Assembly: GCA_013180625.2 (NCBI GenBank)
Contig: SNVD02013826.1
Coordinates: 22,263-86,262, forward strand
Direction: 5' to 3'
DNA length: 64,000 bases
DNA from: Boswellia sacra
Taxonomy: Eukaryota > Streptophyta > Magnoliopsida > Sapindales > Burseraceae
The position numbers and the translations under genes were made by a program. Positions 54,783 through 64,000 of this stretch are shown in pieces. The notes under the pieces are model-generated. The model had not been told where the DNA came from. It searched no databases and saw only the letters and a list, made by a program, of their open reading frames with translations. The first letter of the stretch is position 1. The number at the start of each line of letters is the position of its first letter.

Positions 54783-57700
54783 TTAAAAAGGATCGATTAA
54801 AGCAATGGACTCTTCGTTTTGGGTAAAATTTTCTAAGAATGGTTTTAACCGTTGTCCATTAACTTTAAACACATGACCATTCTTTGGGTTCTCAATTTCA
54901 ATTGCTCCATGAGGGAAAACATTTTTAACAATGAAAGGCCCAGTCCAACGTGACCGAAGTTTACCAGGAAATAAATGCAACCTTGAATCATACAAAAGAA
55001 CTTTTTGTGAAGGTTCAAAAGATTTTCTAACCATAAATTTGTCATGAAAAAACCTTCATTTTTTCTTTGTAGATTTTAGAATTTTCATAAGCCTCATTCC
55101 TAATTTCTTCAAGTTCACTCAGTTGGAATTTACGTAATTTGCAAGCATCATTCAAATTTGTGTTGAATGTTTTAATGGCCCAATAAGCTTTATGCTCAAT
55201 TTTCACAGGCAAGTGACAAGGTTTTCCATAAACTAGTCTATAAGGAGACATTCCCAATGATGTTTTAAAAGCAGTTCGGTAAGCCCAAAGTGCATCATTA
55301 AGTCTTAAAAGACCAATCTTTACGATTTGGGTTAACCGTTTTTTCTAAGATCTGTTTTATCTCCCTATTAGCTAATTCAACTTGTCCATTTGTTTGTGGG
55401 TGATAAGGTGTAGAAATTTTATGGGTTATTCCATATTTCTTCATTAAAGTTTCAAATGGTTTGTTACAAAAATGTGTACCTCCATCACTAATAATGGCTC
55501 GAGGAATTCCAAATCTACTCAAGATATTCTCTTTCAAGAATTTGACAACTGTTTTGTGATCATTGTTTCGGCATGGAATTGCCTCGACCCATTTTGAGAC
55601 ATAATCTACTGCAACAAGGATGTACACAAAACCAAATGATGGTGGAAAGGGTCCCATAAAATCAATACCCCAACAGTCAAAGATTTCAACAACAAGAATG
55701 GGATTCAAAGGCATCATATTTCTTTTTAAAATGGATCCCAATTTTTGACAATTTTCACACGTTTTGCAAAATGCATGTGCATCTTTAAATAAGGTGGGCC
55801 AATAAAATCCACATTGTAAGATCTTAGCAGTTGTTTTTCTAGATGAAAAATGTCCTCCACATACTTTAGAATGACAAAAGTTAATGACACTACTTACCTC
55901 ATTGCCGGGTATGCATCTTCTCATTATTTGGTCTGAACAATATTTGAACAGATATGGGTCATCCCATTAAAAATTTTTCACCTCGTTTAAAAATTTTCTT
56001 TTGTCTTGAGCATTCTAATGAGGTGGCATTTTCCCTGTCGCAAGAAAATTTACAATGTTAGCAAACCAAGGTACAGTAGCAACGAAAAATAAAAATTCAT
56101 CAGGAAAAGAATCATTGATAGGTGAAGTTTCAATTAATGTCTCTGTCGTTAGTCTTGAAAGATGGTCAGCAACGACATTTTCGGCTCCTTTCTTATCCTT
56201 TATTGTGATGTTAAATTCTTGGAGCAATAAGATCCACCGTATCAATCTAGGTTTTGCATCCTGTTTAGACATTAAATATCTCACAGCTGCATGGTCAGTG
56301 TAAACAATTGTTGGAGAGCCAATTAAATAAGATCGAAATTTGTCCCATGCAAATACTACTGCAAGTAGTTCTTTCTCAGTTGTTGTGTAATTCATTTGTG
56401 CATCATTTAAAGTCCTACTTGCATAGTATATTACATAAGGCTTACCTTCTTTTCTTTGTCCTAATACAGCACCAACGGCATAGTCACTTGCATCACACAT
56501 CAATTCAAAAGGCAAGGACCAATCAGGAGATTGCATAATTGGAGCAGTTGTTAAAAGTCCAATTAATGTATCAAAGGCATTTTGACAATCTTGAGTCCAT
56601 TCAAAGGAAGTATCTTTTATTAAGAGGTTACAAAGAGGTTTAGATATAGCACTGAAATTTCTTATGAACCTCCTATAAAATCCAGCATGCCCTAAGAATG
56701 AACGAACCTCTTTAACTATTTTTGGTGGAGGCAAATGGGAAATTAATTCCACTTTTGCTTTATCCACTTCAATTCCTTTAGAAGACACCACATGACCTAA
56801 AACAATTTTTGAAGTGACCATATAATGACATTTTTTTCAATTCAAAATAAGACCTTTTTCTACACACCTTTTTAGGACTTTTTATAAATTTTCAAGACAA
56901 TTATCAAAAGAGTTTCCAAAGACAGTTAAATCATCCATGAAAACTTCTAAACAATGTTCAACCCTGTCACTGAAAATGCTTAACATGCATCTTTGAAAAG
57001 TGGCTGGGGCATTACAAAGTCCAAAAGGCATTCTCCTAAATGCAAAAGTGCCGAAGGGGCACGTGAATGTGGTCATTTCTTGGTCTTCAAGTGCAATGGG
57101 AATTTGATAATAGCCTGAGTATCCATCAACAAAGCAGTAATAGGGGTGTCCTGCTACTCTTTCAAGAATTTGGTCAAGGAAAGGTAAAGGAAAATGGTCT
57201 TTTCTAGTGACAGCATTTAATTTTCTATAATCAATGCACATCCTCCAACTAGATGAGACACGAGTTGGCAATGATTCACCCTTTTCATTTTTAACGACTG
57301 TAATGCCAGATTTCTTAGGTACTACTTGTGTAGGTCTTACCCACTTGCTATCAGAAATAGGGTAGATAATTCCCACATCAAGTAGTTTAAGAACTTCAGC
57401 CCTAATAACCTCTTTCATATGTGGATTTAATCTTCTTTGAGGTTGTTGAGATGTTTTGGCATTTTCCTCTAAATGTATTCTATGTGTGCAAATTAAAGGG
57501 TTAATGCCTTTTATAACTTTTAAAGTCCACCCGATTGCATTTTTATGCCTTTTAAGCACTTGTATCAACTTACCTTGTTGCTCGCATGTGAGAGATGAAG
57601 AAATTACCACTGGATATGTCTGATTCTCCCCAAGATATGCATATTTCAGTCCTTCAGGTAAGGGCTTCAATTCTAACCTGGGAGCTTCATCTTCCTTGCT

Positions 57701-57931
57701 TTCATTCATTTTCCCCAATTCTTCAAATCTTGATTTTGAGCCTTTTTCCATCACCTGTGCACAATCCAATAAAGAACATATATCGGAAAGATCAGACTCA
57801 AGTTCCATGCTTGGTTCTAATGAATTTACTAGACAAGTTTCCAAAGGGTCAGATGAACTCCCTTTTTGGATGTGATCTTCCACAATAGATTCAATTACAG
57901 TGTGGGCACTGCGGTATATGAGATGTGTCAA
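54783..57931 (-). pseudogene. pol of element R: RT, RNase H, integrase
   Basis: RT (57931-56882): 'HIHLEENAK'-type lead, 'GIIYPISDSKWVRPTQVVPKK', 'CIDYRKLNAVT', catalytic 'FMDD' (residues 331-334). RNase H (56821-56015): '[14 protein letters not shown]', '[15 protein letters not shown]', '[10 protein letters not shown]'. Integrase (55924-54783): 'HSKVCGGHF'...'CKTCENC' zinc site, DD35E motifs in 'GIDFMGPF', 'ISDGGTHF', '[12 protein letters not shown]', and the C-terminal 'KLRSRWTGPFIV' and 'HGAIEIENPKNGHVFKVNG' signature of Athila. The first three segments share one frame, interrupted by stops at 56882-56884, near 56837, at 56015-56017 and near 55973. Single-base shifts follow near 55310 and at a T run near 55040. 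The protein ends 'IALIDPF' with TAA at 54783. Confidence 0.9.
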
Positions 57932-58090
57932 GTGGCTGTCGTTGCTGAGTGCAGAAAATAAAATGGGAGTTGGATATGAGACATCACAGGGTAGTCATTA
58001 GAAGCGCAACATTCACATTTCCTTGTCATAGCGACTCGTTACTAATCAGTTATCGATTACAGAGAGTTACTCAGTCCTGCAATTAATCAA
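57905..58090 (-). other. Non-homologous block between protease and RT of R
   Basis: Sister element F has a normal Athila-like stretch here (63395-63510, 'WIMKLSFGNMILELSVFN'). R instead has about 160 bp with no similarity, flanked by shared sequence 'ctaatgctttgattaattgcag' and 'attgaatctattgtggaagatc'. Origin not recognised. Confidence 0.6.
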
Positions 58091-58657
58091 AGCATTAGAG
58101 GTAGCTAGAATGGACATCCCCTAAAAAACAGGAATTGAATTGCTTACTTCTACTTGTTTGTGTGTCCAAGCGATAAAATGCACTGGTAATGAATTTATCA
58201 ACTTGAACTAACACATCTTCTACTATTCCTCTTGGTACTTTAATTGATCTATCAGCAAGCAAAAGATTGACAGAAGTTGGTTTTAACTCACCTAGATTGA
58301 GTTTTTGAAAAACCGAGTATGGAAGCAAATTCACACTAGCACCAAGATCAAGTAAGCTTGTTCAATTTTATGGTCTCCAATAACACATGAAATTGTAGGA
58401 CAACCTGGATCCTTATATTTCACTGTATTATTATTTTGCAGAATAGCACTTACTTGCTCGGCTAGAAAGGCCTTCTTTTTCACATTTAGTTTTCTTTTTA
58501 CCGTGCACAAGTCTTTCAAAAATTTTGCATAAGAAGGTACCTGTTTGATCACATCAAGCAAGGGAATGTTGAACTTTACCTGTTTGAAAATTTCAAAGAT
58601 TTCAGAATTGTGAGTTTGCTTCTTTTGTGTGGCTAATGCTTGAGGAAATGGAGGCAC
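58091..58657 (-). pseudogene. gag-pro linker and aspartic protease of R
   Basis: The linker (58657-58340) has 'FEIFKQVKFNIPLLDVIKQV', 'PSYAKFLKDLCTVKRKLNVK' and 'SAILQNN', typical before Athila protease. Compared with F, one T is missing near 58345, which shifts the frame in the middle of the active-site strand DLGAS. The second part (58334-58095) carries 'MNLLPYSVFQKLNLGELKPT' and 'LLLADRSIKVPRGIVEDVLV'. Athila proteases characteristically have D-L-G in place of D-T/S-G. Confidence 0.8.
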
Positions 58658-59582
58658 AGATGAGGATATGGTTTCCTCTTCGCTAGGTATTGGTTTGGTA
58701 ACCTCTTCCTGCCCTTAGAGATCGATCTTCTTCTTCTCACAGGTCAGGAATGTTTTTTCAAACAATCTTACCTTGCGAAGGGTCTATGACGACTTGGCTT
58801 AGTCAATATGGTTACTTGAACTCCTGCGTTTGATTAGATTGATCTTTGGGGTTTTGCAATTTTGAGAAGGAAATTTCCCTTCTCTTGGATGCTAAATGTA
58901 GATGCAAATTTTTGCAGGGAAAGTTTCTGACCAATTTGCTAATGTTTTAGTAGTTTGACTATTGAAAGTCTCTTGCTTTGTAATGAATGTTCAATGTTTT
59001 CTTCAGTCATTCCTAGGAGAAGGAGCATATGCATGATCATGAGAATTTTGAAAATTTTGTTCGTGTTGTGAAGAGGGACTTGTGAAGATTGTGCATGCTT
59101 GTCATTTTTCCAGCTAAAATTTGGATGATTTCTCCAACCAGGATTGTAGGTTTGTGAATATGGATTGTGATTTGGCCTTTTGAAAGTGTTCAAGGCATTG
59201 GCTTCTTCATGGAGACATTCCCTAAAGGCAGGCAAAGTTGGGCAATCATCAGTAGAATGGTTATTGTCATCACAAATATTACAGACATTTTCTTGAATAG
59301 AATTCAATTGACCACCCTTTTTCATTTCTAAAGCCTCAACTTTTCTAGCTAGGGATGCATTTTTGGCTTGAAGGTCATGGTCTTCCCTAAGGTTGTAAAT
59401 ACCTCTATTGGATGTCGAGGTTTGGGCCTTGCTTGGTACCTCATAGGTGCCAGCAGTGTCCCAATTTTGTGCCTTTTCTGCCAAGGAATCTAGGAAGTCA
59501 AGTGCTTCCTCAGGGTCTTTTTCTTTAAATTCTCCTTTACACATTAATTCTACTAGTTGCCTATCTTGAGGTGTTAACCCTT
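58658..59582 (-). pseudogene. gag of R, C-terminal part, truncated by element F
   Basis: From the junction: 'GLTPQDRQLVELMCKGEFKE', 'EEALDFLDSLAEKAQNWDTA', zinc knuckle C-x2-C-x4-H-x4-C ('CNICDDNNHSTDDC'), 'FKRPNHNPYSQTYNPGWRNH'. After about 59060 a shift breaks the frame. The N-terminal two-thirds of gag should be beyond F, outside the window. The closest relative is the gag of F itself, differing by few residues in the overlap. Confidence 0.85.
59578..59582. repeat. Putative left target duplication of element F (ccctt)
   Basis: ccctt precedes the LTR terminus TGATGAAC. The other copy should follow the 3' LTR of F outside the window, so this is unconfirmed. Confidence 0.5.
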
Positions 59583-61104
59583 TGATGAACACTTAAATAT
59601 GCATGTTTAATAAGAGTTTAGTTCATCATATTGCATTAATAGTGTCATTAAATTCCTCAACTTAAGCATATTTGTAGCATTTGCATCTTTGGAATTAATT
59701 TCTCTTAATTTTGGTTTTGTTACAGGTTGGGTAAAATGGGCATAACTCTCTATTTATAGATCAGAATGGTGCAATTCTTAATGTTTTGGAAAGCTAATTT
59801 AATTGTCTACAAGATTGCATTTCACAAGAATCATCAAATTCGGGCTCTTAGTGGACCAAAATTGGGCTTGAATTGAACCCATCTACAGTCTCGGCCCAGT
59901 CTGACCAGGCCTCAGTATTTGGACCGTATCTCTCAAAATACGTATCCAAATTGTGCAAATCAATATGTTCTAGAAATCTGAGAGAAATATGTACAACTTT
60001 CATGAAGATATGTGATTAAAATTCTCAACATTTCAATGTCAAAATTGATAGTCAAAGTCGGTGCCTAATGATCCCAATTGTCAAAGATATTTACAACTAA
60101 TATTTGACAATTATGCCCTTGTAATTTGACAAGTTTGCCCCTGGATGTATCTATAAATAGAGGTTCCTTGTGACCCATTAGGACATCTTGGCCTTGGCTG
60201 GAACATTTTGGCTTTGGCTAGGATCTTGTATTGTGTTTTTATGTTATTAATGAATTTCCTTTTTCTTACATTTTATTTTCTTTCTATTATAATGTTCTTC
60301 TAATTTCTCTTTTGCTAAGATGAAAGGGTGAAACCCTTAATATGAGAATAAAGATTCTCTAACCTTTGATATGTGCTTAATTGTCATAATATTGTGTTGT
60401 TTATTTTATATGATTTATATTTATTTTCTTAATCAATCTTGACACCACTCGTAAAGTGGAGGTTTTGATCCATTGTCGACAATCCTTGGCAAATCAAATG
60501 CTTGGATCCTTTCTAGATGATGTATGGTTCTTCCTTACCGACACGAATCTAGTTAGGTACCTTGATTTGTTGTAGATATATAGTGATTGGCACATTGGAT
60601 GCTTGAACCCATTTACAAGTAGTGGTATAAATATTGGTAACGAAACAAATATAATTCATTTAACTAAAACGGGTTGTTTATCCTTATTTGAAATATCAAG
60701 GGCGGATCCCCTAACTTTAGCTTTCATTATTATTGTGTTAATTCCTCTTGTATTTTAATTATTCTATTGTTTATGAACTTTTTATTTTATTTACTATGGT
60801 AGGTTCTACCACCTTTTGAAATTGTTCTTTAATTTACTATGGTTGGTTATACCACCTATTTCCATGGATGGTTTTACCTCCTCTTGCTTTTTGTTTTCTA
60901 TTTGAATGGTCGGTAATACCACCTACCATCTTACATACTTGTTGATATTATCATGTCACCTCTTTGAATCATCCATATCACATTTGTTTAGCTTATAATT
61001 TGTAACGCTTAAATCCCCTTCCTCGTGGATCGACCCCGGTCTCACCGGGTTTTATTACTTCGACACTCCTATACTTGGGAGACAATCCTTTTTCGGATGT
61101 GTCG
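59583..61104 (+). repeat. 5' LTR of element F
   Basis: TGATGAACACTTAAATATGC to ...TTTTTCGGATGTGTCG, 1,522 bp. The last base pair is CG instead of the CA seen in R. The end part 'cctcgtggatcgaccccgg' and 'gacactcctatacttggg' is shared with R. A block at about 60795-60935 absent from R contains four degenerate copies of 'atggttggttataccacct'. Confidence 0.85.
60152..60160 (+). promoter_or_regulatory. TATA box of LTR F
   Basis: TATAAATAG in 'gatgtatctataaatagagg', with 'ccttgtgacccattaggac' following as probable start of R. Confidence 0.65.
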
Positions 61105-61110
61105 AGTTTT

Positions 61111-61128
61111 TGGCGCCGGTGCCGGGGA
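61111..61128 (+). promoter_or_regulatory. Primer-binding site of element F (Asp-tRNA type)
   Basis: TGGCGCCGGTGCCGGGGA differs by one base from TGGCGCCGTTGCCGGGGA, the Asp-tRNA-complementary site known from Athila elements. It lies six bases after the LTR. Confidence 0.85.
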
Positions 61129-61246
61129 AGGTAAAAATTGGCGTGCAAAATTGTAAGTATTCTCTTTTCTCATCTTAGATCAAAATTTTTTATTTTTTTT
61201 TTTTTGTGAGTTCATCTTTTCCTCTCCTTTCTTCTCTCTTTCTTGC

Positions 61247-62683
61247 ATGAAAATTTGGTCACGAACATCTAGTGGTAGACTTGTTAGAAAAACATCATCT
61301 TTCTTAGAAAACATGGCCGACAATCATGAGGAAATATTCACGGATGAAAGGGACAACCGTTCGCAACAAAATGATCAAAACCAACGAAGAACCCTCAGAG
61401 ACTACATGAATCCGGTAAGGACTAGTGCGCCATCTTGTGTAGTTTCTCCTCCAGATTCAATCCATTTCAATTTCAAACCAAGTTTTGTTGGACTTCTACC
61501 CACTTTTCATGGCCTTGACATGGAGAACCCATATTCCCACTTGAAACTCTTTGAAGAGTTATGTAGCTCCTACACTGACCCAAATTGTAGCATAAACACC
61601 ATTAGATTAAAGCTTTTTTCTTTTTCTTTAAAAGATAAGGCTAGAACATGGCTACAAAATTTGAGGTCGAATTCCATTAGTTCATGGGATGAGATGAAAC
61701 AACAATTTTTGAAAAAATTTTTTCCTACCCATAGAACAAATTCTCTTAAAAGACAAATTTCTGATTTCTCTCAGAAACAAGGGGAAACCCTTTACCAATG
61801 TTGTGATAGATATAAGGAACTACTTAATACCTGTCCTCACCATGGTTTCGAAACTTGGAGAATAGTTGCACACTTCTATGAAGGGTTAACACCTCAAGAT
61901 AGGCAACTAGTAGAATTAATGTGTAGAGGAGAATTTAAAGAAAAAGACCTTGAGGAAGCACTTGACTTCATAGATTCCTTAGCAGAAAAGGCACAAAATT
62001 GGGACACTGCTGGCACCTATGAGGTACCAAGCAAGGCCCAAACCTCGACATCCAATAGAGGTATTTACAACCTTAGGGAAGACCATAACCTTCAAGCCAA
62101 ATATGCATTCCTAGCTAGAAAAGTCGAGGCTTTAGAAATGAAAAAGAGTGGTCAATTGAATTCTATTCAAGAAAATGTCTGTAACATTTGTGATGACAAT
62201 GACCATTCTACTGATAATTGTCCAACTTTGCCTGCCTTTAGGGAATGTCTCCATGAAGAAGCCAATGACTTGAACACTTTCAAAAGGCCAAATCACAATC
62301 CATATTCACAAACCTACAATCCTGGTTGGAGAAATCATCCAAATTTTAGCTCGAAAAATGATAATCATGCACAATCTTCACAAGTCCCTTTTCAAACACG
62401 ACAAAATTTTCAAAATTCTCATGATCATGCATATGCTCCTCCTCCTAGGAATGACTTTGAGGAAACATTGCATTCATTCATTACAAAGCAAGAGACTTTC
62501 AATAGTCAAACTTCTCAAACATTAGCAAATTTGTCAGAAACTCTTGCAAAATTTGCATCTACATGTAGCATCCAAGAGAAAGGAAAATTTCCTTCTCAAA
62601 CATTGCAAAACCCCAAAGATCAATCTAACTCAAATGCAGGAATTCAAATAACCATTATTTTGACCAAGCCAAGTCAGTCATGA
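61247..62683 (+). CDS. gag of element F (Athila-like), 478 codons
   Basis: The capsid/nucleocapsid protein of the retrotransposon. The first ATG is at 61247; an in-frame ATG at 61313 ('MADNHEEIF') is a likely alternative start because related gags begin similarly. The gag domain (about residues 95-230) reads 'FVGLLPTFHGLDMENPYSHL', 'LFSFSLKDKARTWLQNL', 'SWDEMKQQFLKKFFP' and 'ETLYQCCDRYKELL'. The zinc knuckle 'CNICDDNDHSTDNC' is near residues 311-324. The C-terminal part is Asn/Gln-rich with 'NPYSQTYNPGWRNHPNF'. It is uninterrupted except that the frame shifts at the end (62670-62683) relative to the gag-pro linker, where R and related elements appear to read through. Confidence 0.9.
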   Translation: MKIWSRTSSGRLVRKTSSFLENMADNHEEIFTDERDNRSQQNDQNQRRTLRDYMNPVRTSAPSCVVSPPDSIHFNFKPSFVGLLPTFHGLDMENPYSHLKLFEELCSSYTDPNCSINTIRLKLFSFSLKDKARTWLQNLRSNSISSWDEMKQQFLKKFFPTHRTNSLKRQISDFSQKQGETLYQCCDRYKELLNTCPHHGFETWRIVAHFYEGLTPQDRQLVELMCRGEFKEKDLEEALDFIDSLAEKAQNWDTAGTYEVPSKAQTSTSNRGIYNLREDHNLQAKYAFLARKVEALEMKKSGQLNSIQENVCNICDDNDHSTDNCPTLPAFRECLHEEANDLNTFKRPNHNPYSQTYNPGWRNHPNFSSKNDNHAQSSQVPFQTRQNFQNSHDHAYAPPPRNDFEETLHSFITKQETFNSQTSQTLANLSETLAKFASTCSIQEKGKFPSQTLQNPKDQSNSNAGIQITIILTKPSQS

Positions 62684-63360
62684 CCCTTTGCAATGGTAAG
62701 GTTGTTGAAAAACACATTCCTAATCCTTGTGAGAAAGAAGAAGAATCAATCTCTAAAGGACAAGAAGAGGTTGCCAACCCAACACCTAGCGAAGAAGAAA
62801 CCAAATCCTCATCTGTGCCTCCATTTCCTCAAGCATTAGCTACACCAAAGAAGACAACTCATAATTCTGAAATCTTTGAAATTTTCAAACAGGTAAAGGT
62901 CAACATTCCCTTGCTTGATGTGATCAAACAGGTACCTTCTTATGCAAATTTTTTGAAAGAATTGTGCACTGTGAAAAGAAAACTAAATGTGAAAAAGAAG
63001 GCCTTTCTAGCCGAGCAAGTAAGTGCTATTCTTCAAAATAATTATACAGTGAAATATAAGGATCCAGGTTGTCCTACAATTTCATGTATTATTGGAGAGC
63101 ATAAAATTGAACAAGCTTTACTTGATCTTGGTGCTAGTGTGAATTTGCTTTCATACTCGATTTTTTCAAAACTCAATCTAGGTGGTTAAAACCAACTTCT
63201 GTGACTCTTTTGCTTGCTGATAGATCATTAAGTACCACAACCAGAGAATATTAAAGATGTATTGTTTCAGTTCGATAAATTCATTTACCCAGTGGATTTT
63301 TATCGTCTTGGACACACAACCAGTAGAATAAGCAATTCAATTCCTGTTATTTAGGGCTCA
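62680..63360 (+). pseudogene. gag-pro linker and protease of F
   Basis: 'VMTLCNGKVVEKHI'-type start, acidic stretch, 'IFKQVKVNIPLLDVIKQVPS', 'SAILQNNYTVKYKDPGCPT', and the active-site segment 'LLDLGASVNLLSYSIFSKL'. The frame ends at 63187-63189 (TAA) by a shift just after 'LNLGG'. Similar codons continue to about 63360 in other frames ('LLADRS', 'FDKFIYPVDFYRLG'), so the protease is broken in its second half. Confidence 0.8.
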
Positions 63361-63394
63361 TTTCTAGCTACTTCTAATGCTTTGATTTATTGGC

Positions 63395-64000
63395 AGGAAT
63401 GGATCATGAAGCTATCATTTGGGAACATGATATTAGAACTTAGTGTTTTTAATATGTGCAAACACCAAATTAAGAAGAAGATTAAGTTGATGACGCCAAT
63501 GTAAATTGAATCTATTGTGGAAGATCACATCCAAAAAGGGAGTTCTTCTGACCCTTTGGAAACTCTCTAGTGATCATTAGAATCAAGCATGGAACTAGAG
63601 TCTGATCTTTCTGATTTATGCTCTTTATTGGATTGTGCACAGGTGATGGAAAAAGGCTCAAAATCAAGATTTGAAGAATTGGGGCAAATGAATGAAAGCA
63701 AGGAAGATGAAGCCCCCAAGCTAGAATTGAAGCCCTTACCTGAAGGACTGAAATATGCATATCTTGGGGAGAATCAGACATATCCGGTGGTAATTTCTTC
63801 ATCCCTCACATGCGAGCAACAAGGTAAGTTGATAGAAGTGCTTAAAAGGCATAAAAATGTAATTGGGTGGACTTTAAAAGATATAAAAGGCATTAACCCT
63901 TTAATTTGCACACATAGAATACATTTAGAGGAAAATGCCAAAACATCTCCACAACCTCAAAGGAGATTAAATCCATACATGAAAGAGGTCATTAGGGCTG
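63395..64000 (+). pseudogene. Protease-RT spacer and N-terminal part of RT of F
   Basis: 'WIMKLSFGNMILELSVFN' (63397-63455), then 'IESIVEDHIQKGSSSDPLET' with two closely spaced stops (63570 region), then open reading from about 63585: 'DLCSLLDCAQVMEKGSKSRF', 'LELKPLPEGLKYAYLGENQ', 'CEQQGKLIEVLKRHKNVIGW', 'LICTHRIHLEENAK', 'RRLNPYMKEVIRA'. It matches the start of R pol closely. The catalytic RT part is outside the window. Confidence 0.85.

Larger units (their letters stand above)
50376..59582 (-). mobile_element. Athila-like Ty3/gypsy element R with two accessory genes
   Basis: Reading right to left: gag (cut at 59582 by element F), protease, RT-RNase H-integrase, a Cys-rich ORF (54175-54666), a LOG-like gene (53193-53791), a conserved dyad with a G tract, about 1.2 kb of noncoding 3' region, polypurine tract and 3' LTR. 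The lineage is given by protease 'DLGASVNLLPYS', RT 'FMDD', integrase end 'GPFIVKNVFPHGAIEI' and the Asp-tRNA-type primer site of its sister F. It is inserted in the protease gene of element L. Its 5' end and 5' LTR should lie beyond 64000, past element F. The two accessory genes in env position are unusual. Confidence 0.8.
59583..64000 (+). mobile_element. Athila-like element F, sister of R, 5' part
   Basis: 5' LTR, primer site, gag, protease and the start of RT. It is inserted in the gag of R in opposite orientation. Nucleotide similarity to R is very high in all shared regions. It continues past the window, so whether it also has the LOG-like and Cys-rich genes cannot be seen. Confidence 0.9.

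Noticed and set aside
57595..57888. Plus-strand frame of 97 codons, and its counterpart on the minus strand at 63512-63802
   Set aside because: Both are antisense shadows of the same RT N-terminal coding region of R and F. Their similarity to each other is due to the homologous coding strand.
1..64000. tRNA, rRNA or other structured RNA genes
   Set aside because: I saw no cloverleaf-like or rRNA-like sequence on inspection. The Asp-tRNA-like 18-mer at 61111 is a primer site, not a gene. A covariance-model scan was not possible.

Overview
This window is plant nuclear DNA made almost entirely of nested LTR retrotransposons. It holds no ordinary host gene with normal structure. The evidence is Ty3/gypsy pol domains of the Athila type, Ty3/gypsy gag of the Tat/Ogre type, Ty1/copia remnants including a SIRE-type 3' end, a hAT-type non-autonomous transposon, and a plant mobile domain (PMD) pseudogene. 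A repeat-rich flowering plant, probably a eudicot, is the best guess; the sequence does not name a species.

Layout. 1-2476: 3' end of a SIRE-type copia element (decayed env-like gene, polypurine tract, LTR). 2477-45154: a cluster dominated by one Ty3/gypsy family, called TatW here, whose LTRs begin TGTAGACACTGAATTTTTGAGG, end TTCACA and carry a TATATAAA box. Its nesting can be read. Element I (+; LTR halves at 5695-6587 and 36126-38788) was split by element X (-; 6588-36120; target duplication atatg/gtatg). The gag of X was split by block Y (+; 15875-33408; target duplication atact/ataat), which is an LTR-internal-LTR-internal-LTR recombinant. Y itself received a solo copia LTR (18248-20056, perfect 5-bp duplication), a solo TatW LTR (26108-28132) and a hAT element (30474-31234, 8-bp duplication). 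Each TatW internal region ends in different minisatellite arrays just before the polypurine tract. Copy 1 in Y also carries an antisense, apparently intron-containing PMD gene. 38995-42703 is another TatW element with gag, followed by a decayed copia fragment (43061-45154, minus).

45155-50375 is TatW element L (5' LTR, primer site, gag, protease). It is interrupted at 50376 by element R, an Athila-like element on the minus strand (50376-59582). R is in turn interrupted in its gag at 59583 by a sister element F on the plus strand (59583 to beyond 64000; LTR, Asp-tRNA-type primer site, gag, protease, start of RT).

The most unusual part is element R. Between integrase and the 3' LTR, where Athila elements usually carry an env-like ORF, it has two accessory genes in the same orientation. 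One is an intact 163-codon ORF (54175-54666) whose lysine-rich stretch followed by a Cys4 cluster resembles the small cysteine-rich nucleic-acid-binding proteins of carla-like plant RNA viruses. The other is an intronless LONELY GUY (LOG) cytokinin-activating enzyme gene (53193-53791) with the PGGxGTxxE motif, broken by a single frameshift and preceded by a TATA-like box. A retrotransposon pairing a putative RNA-binding or silencing-suppressor-like protein with a cytokinin-activating enzyme would be new as far as I know. That reading is inference from family motifs and needs database searches.
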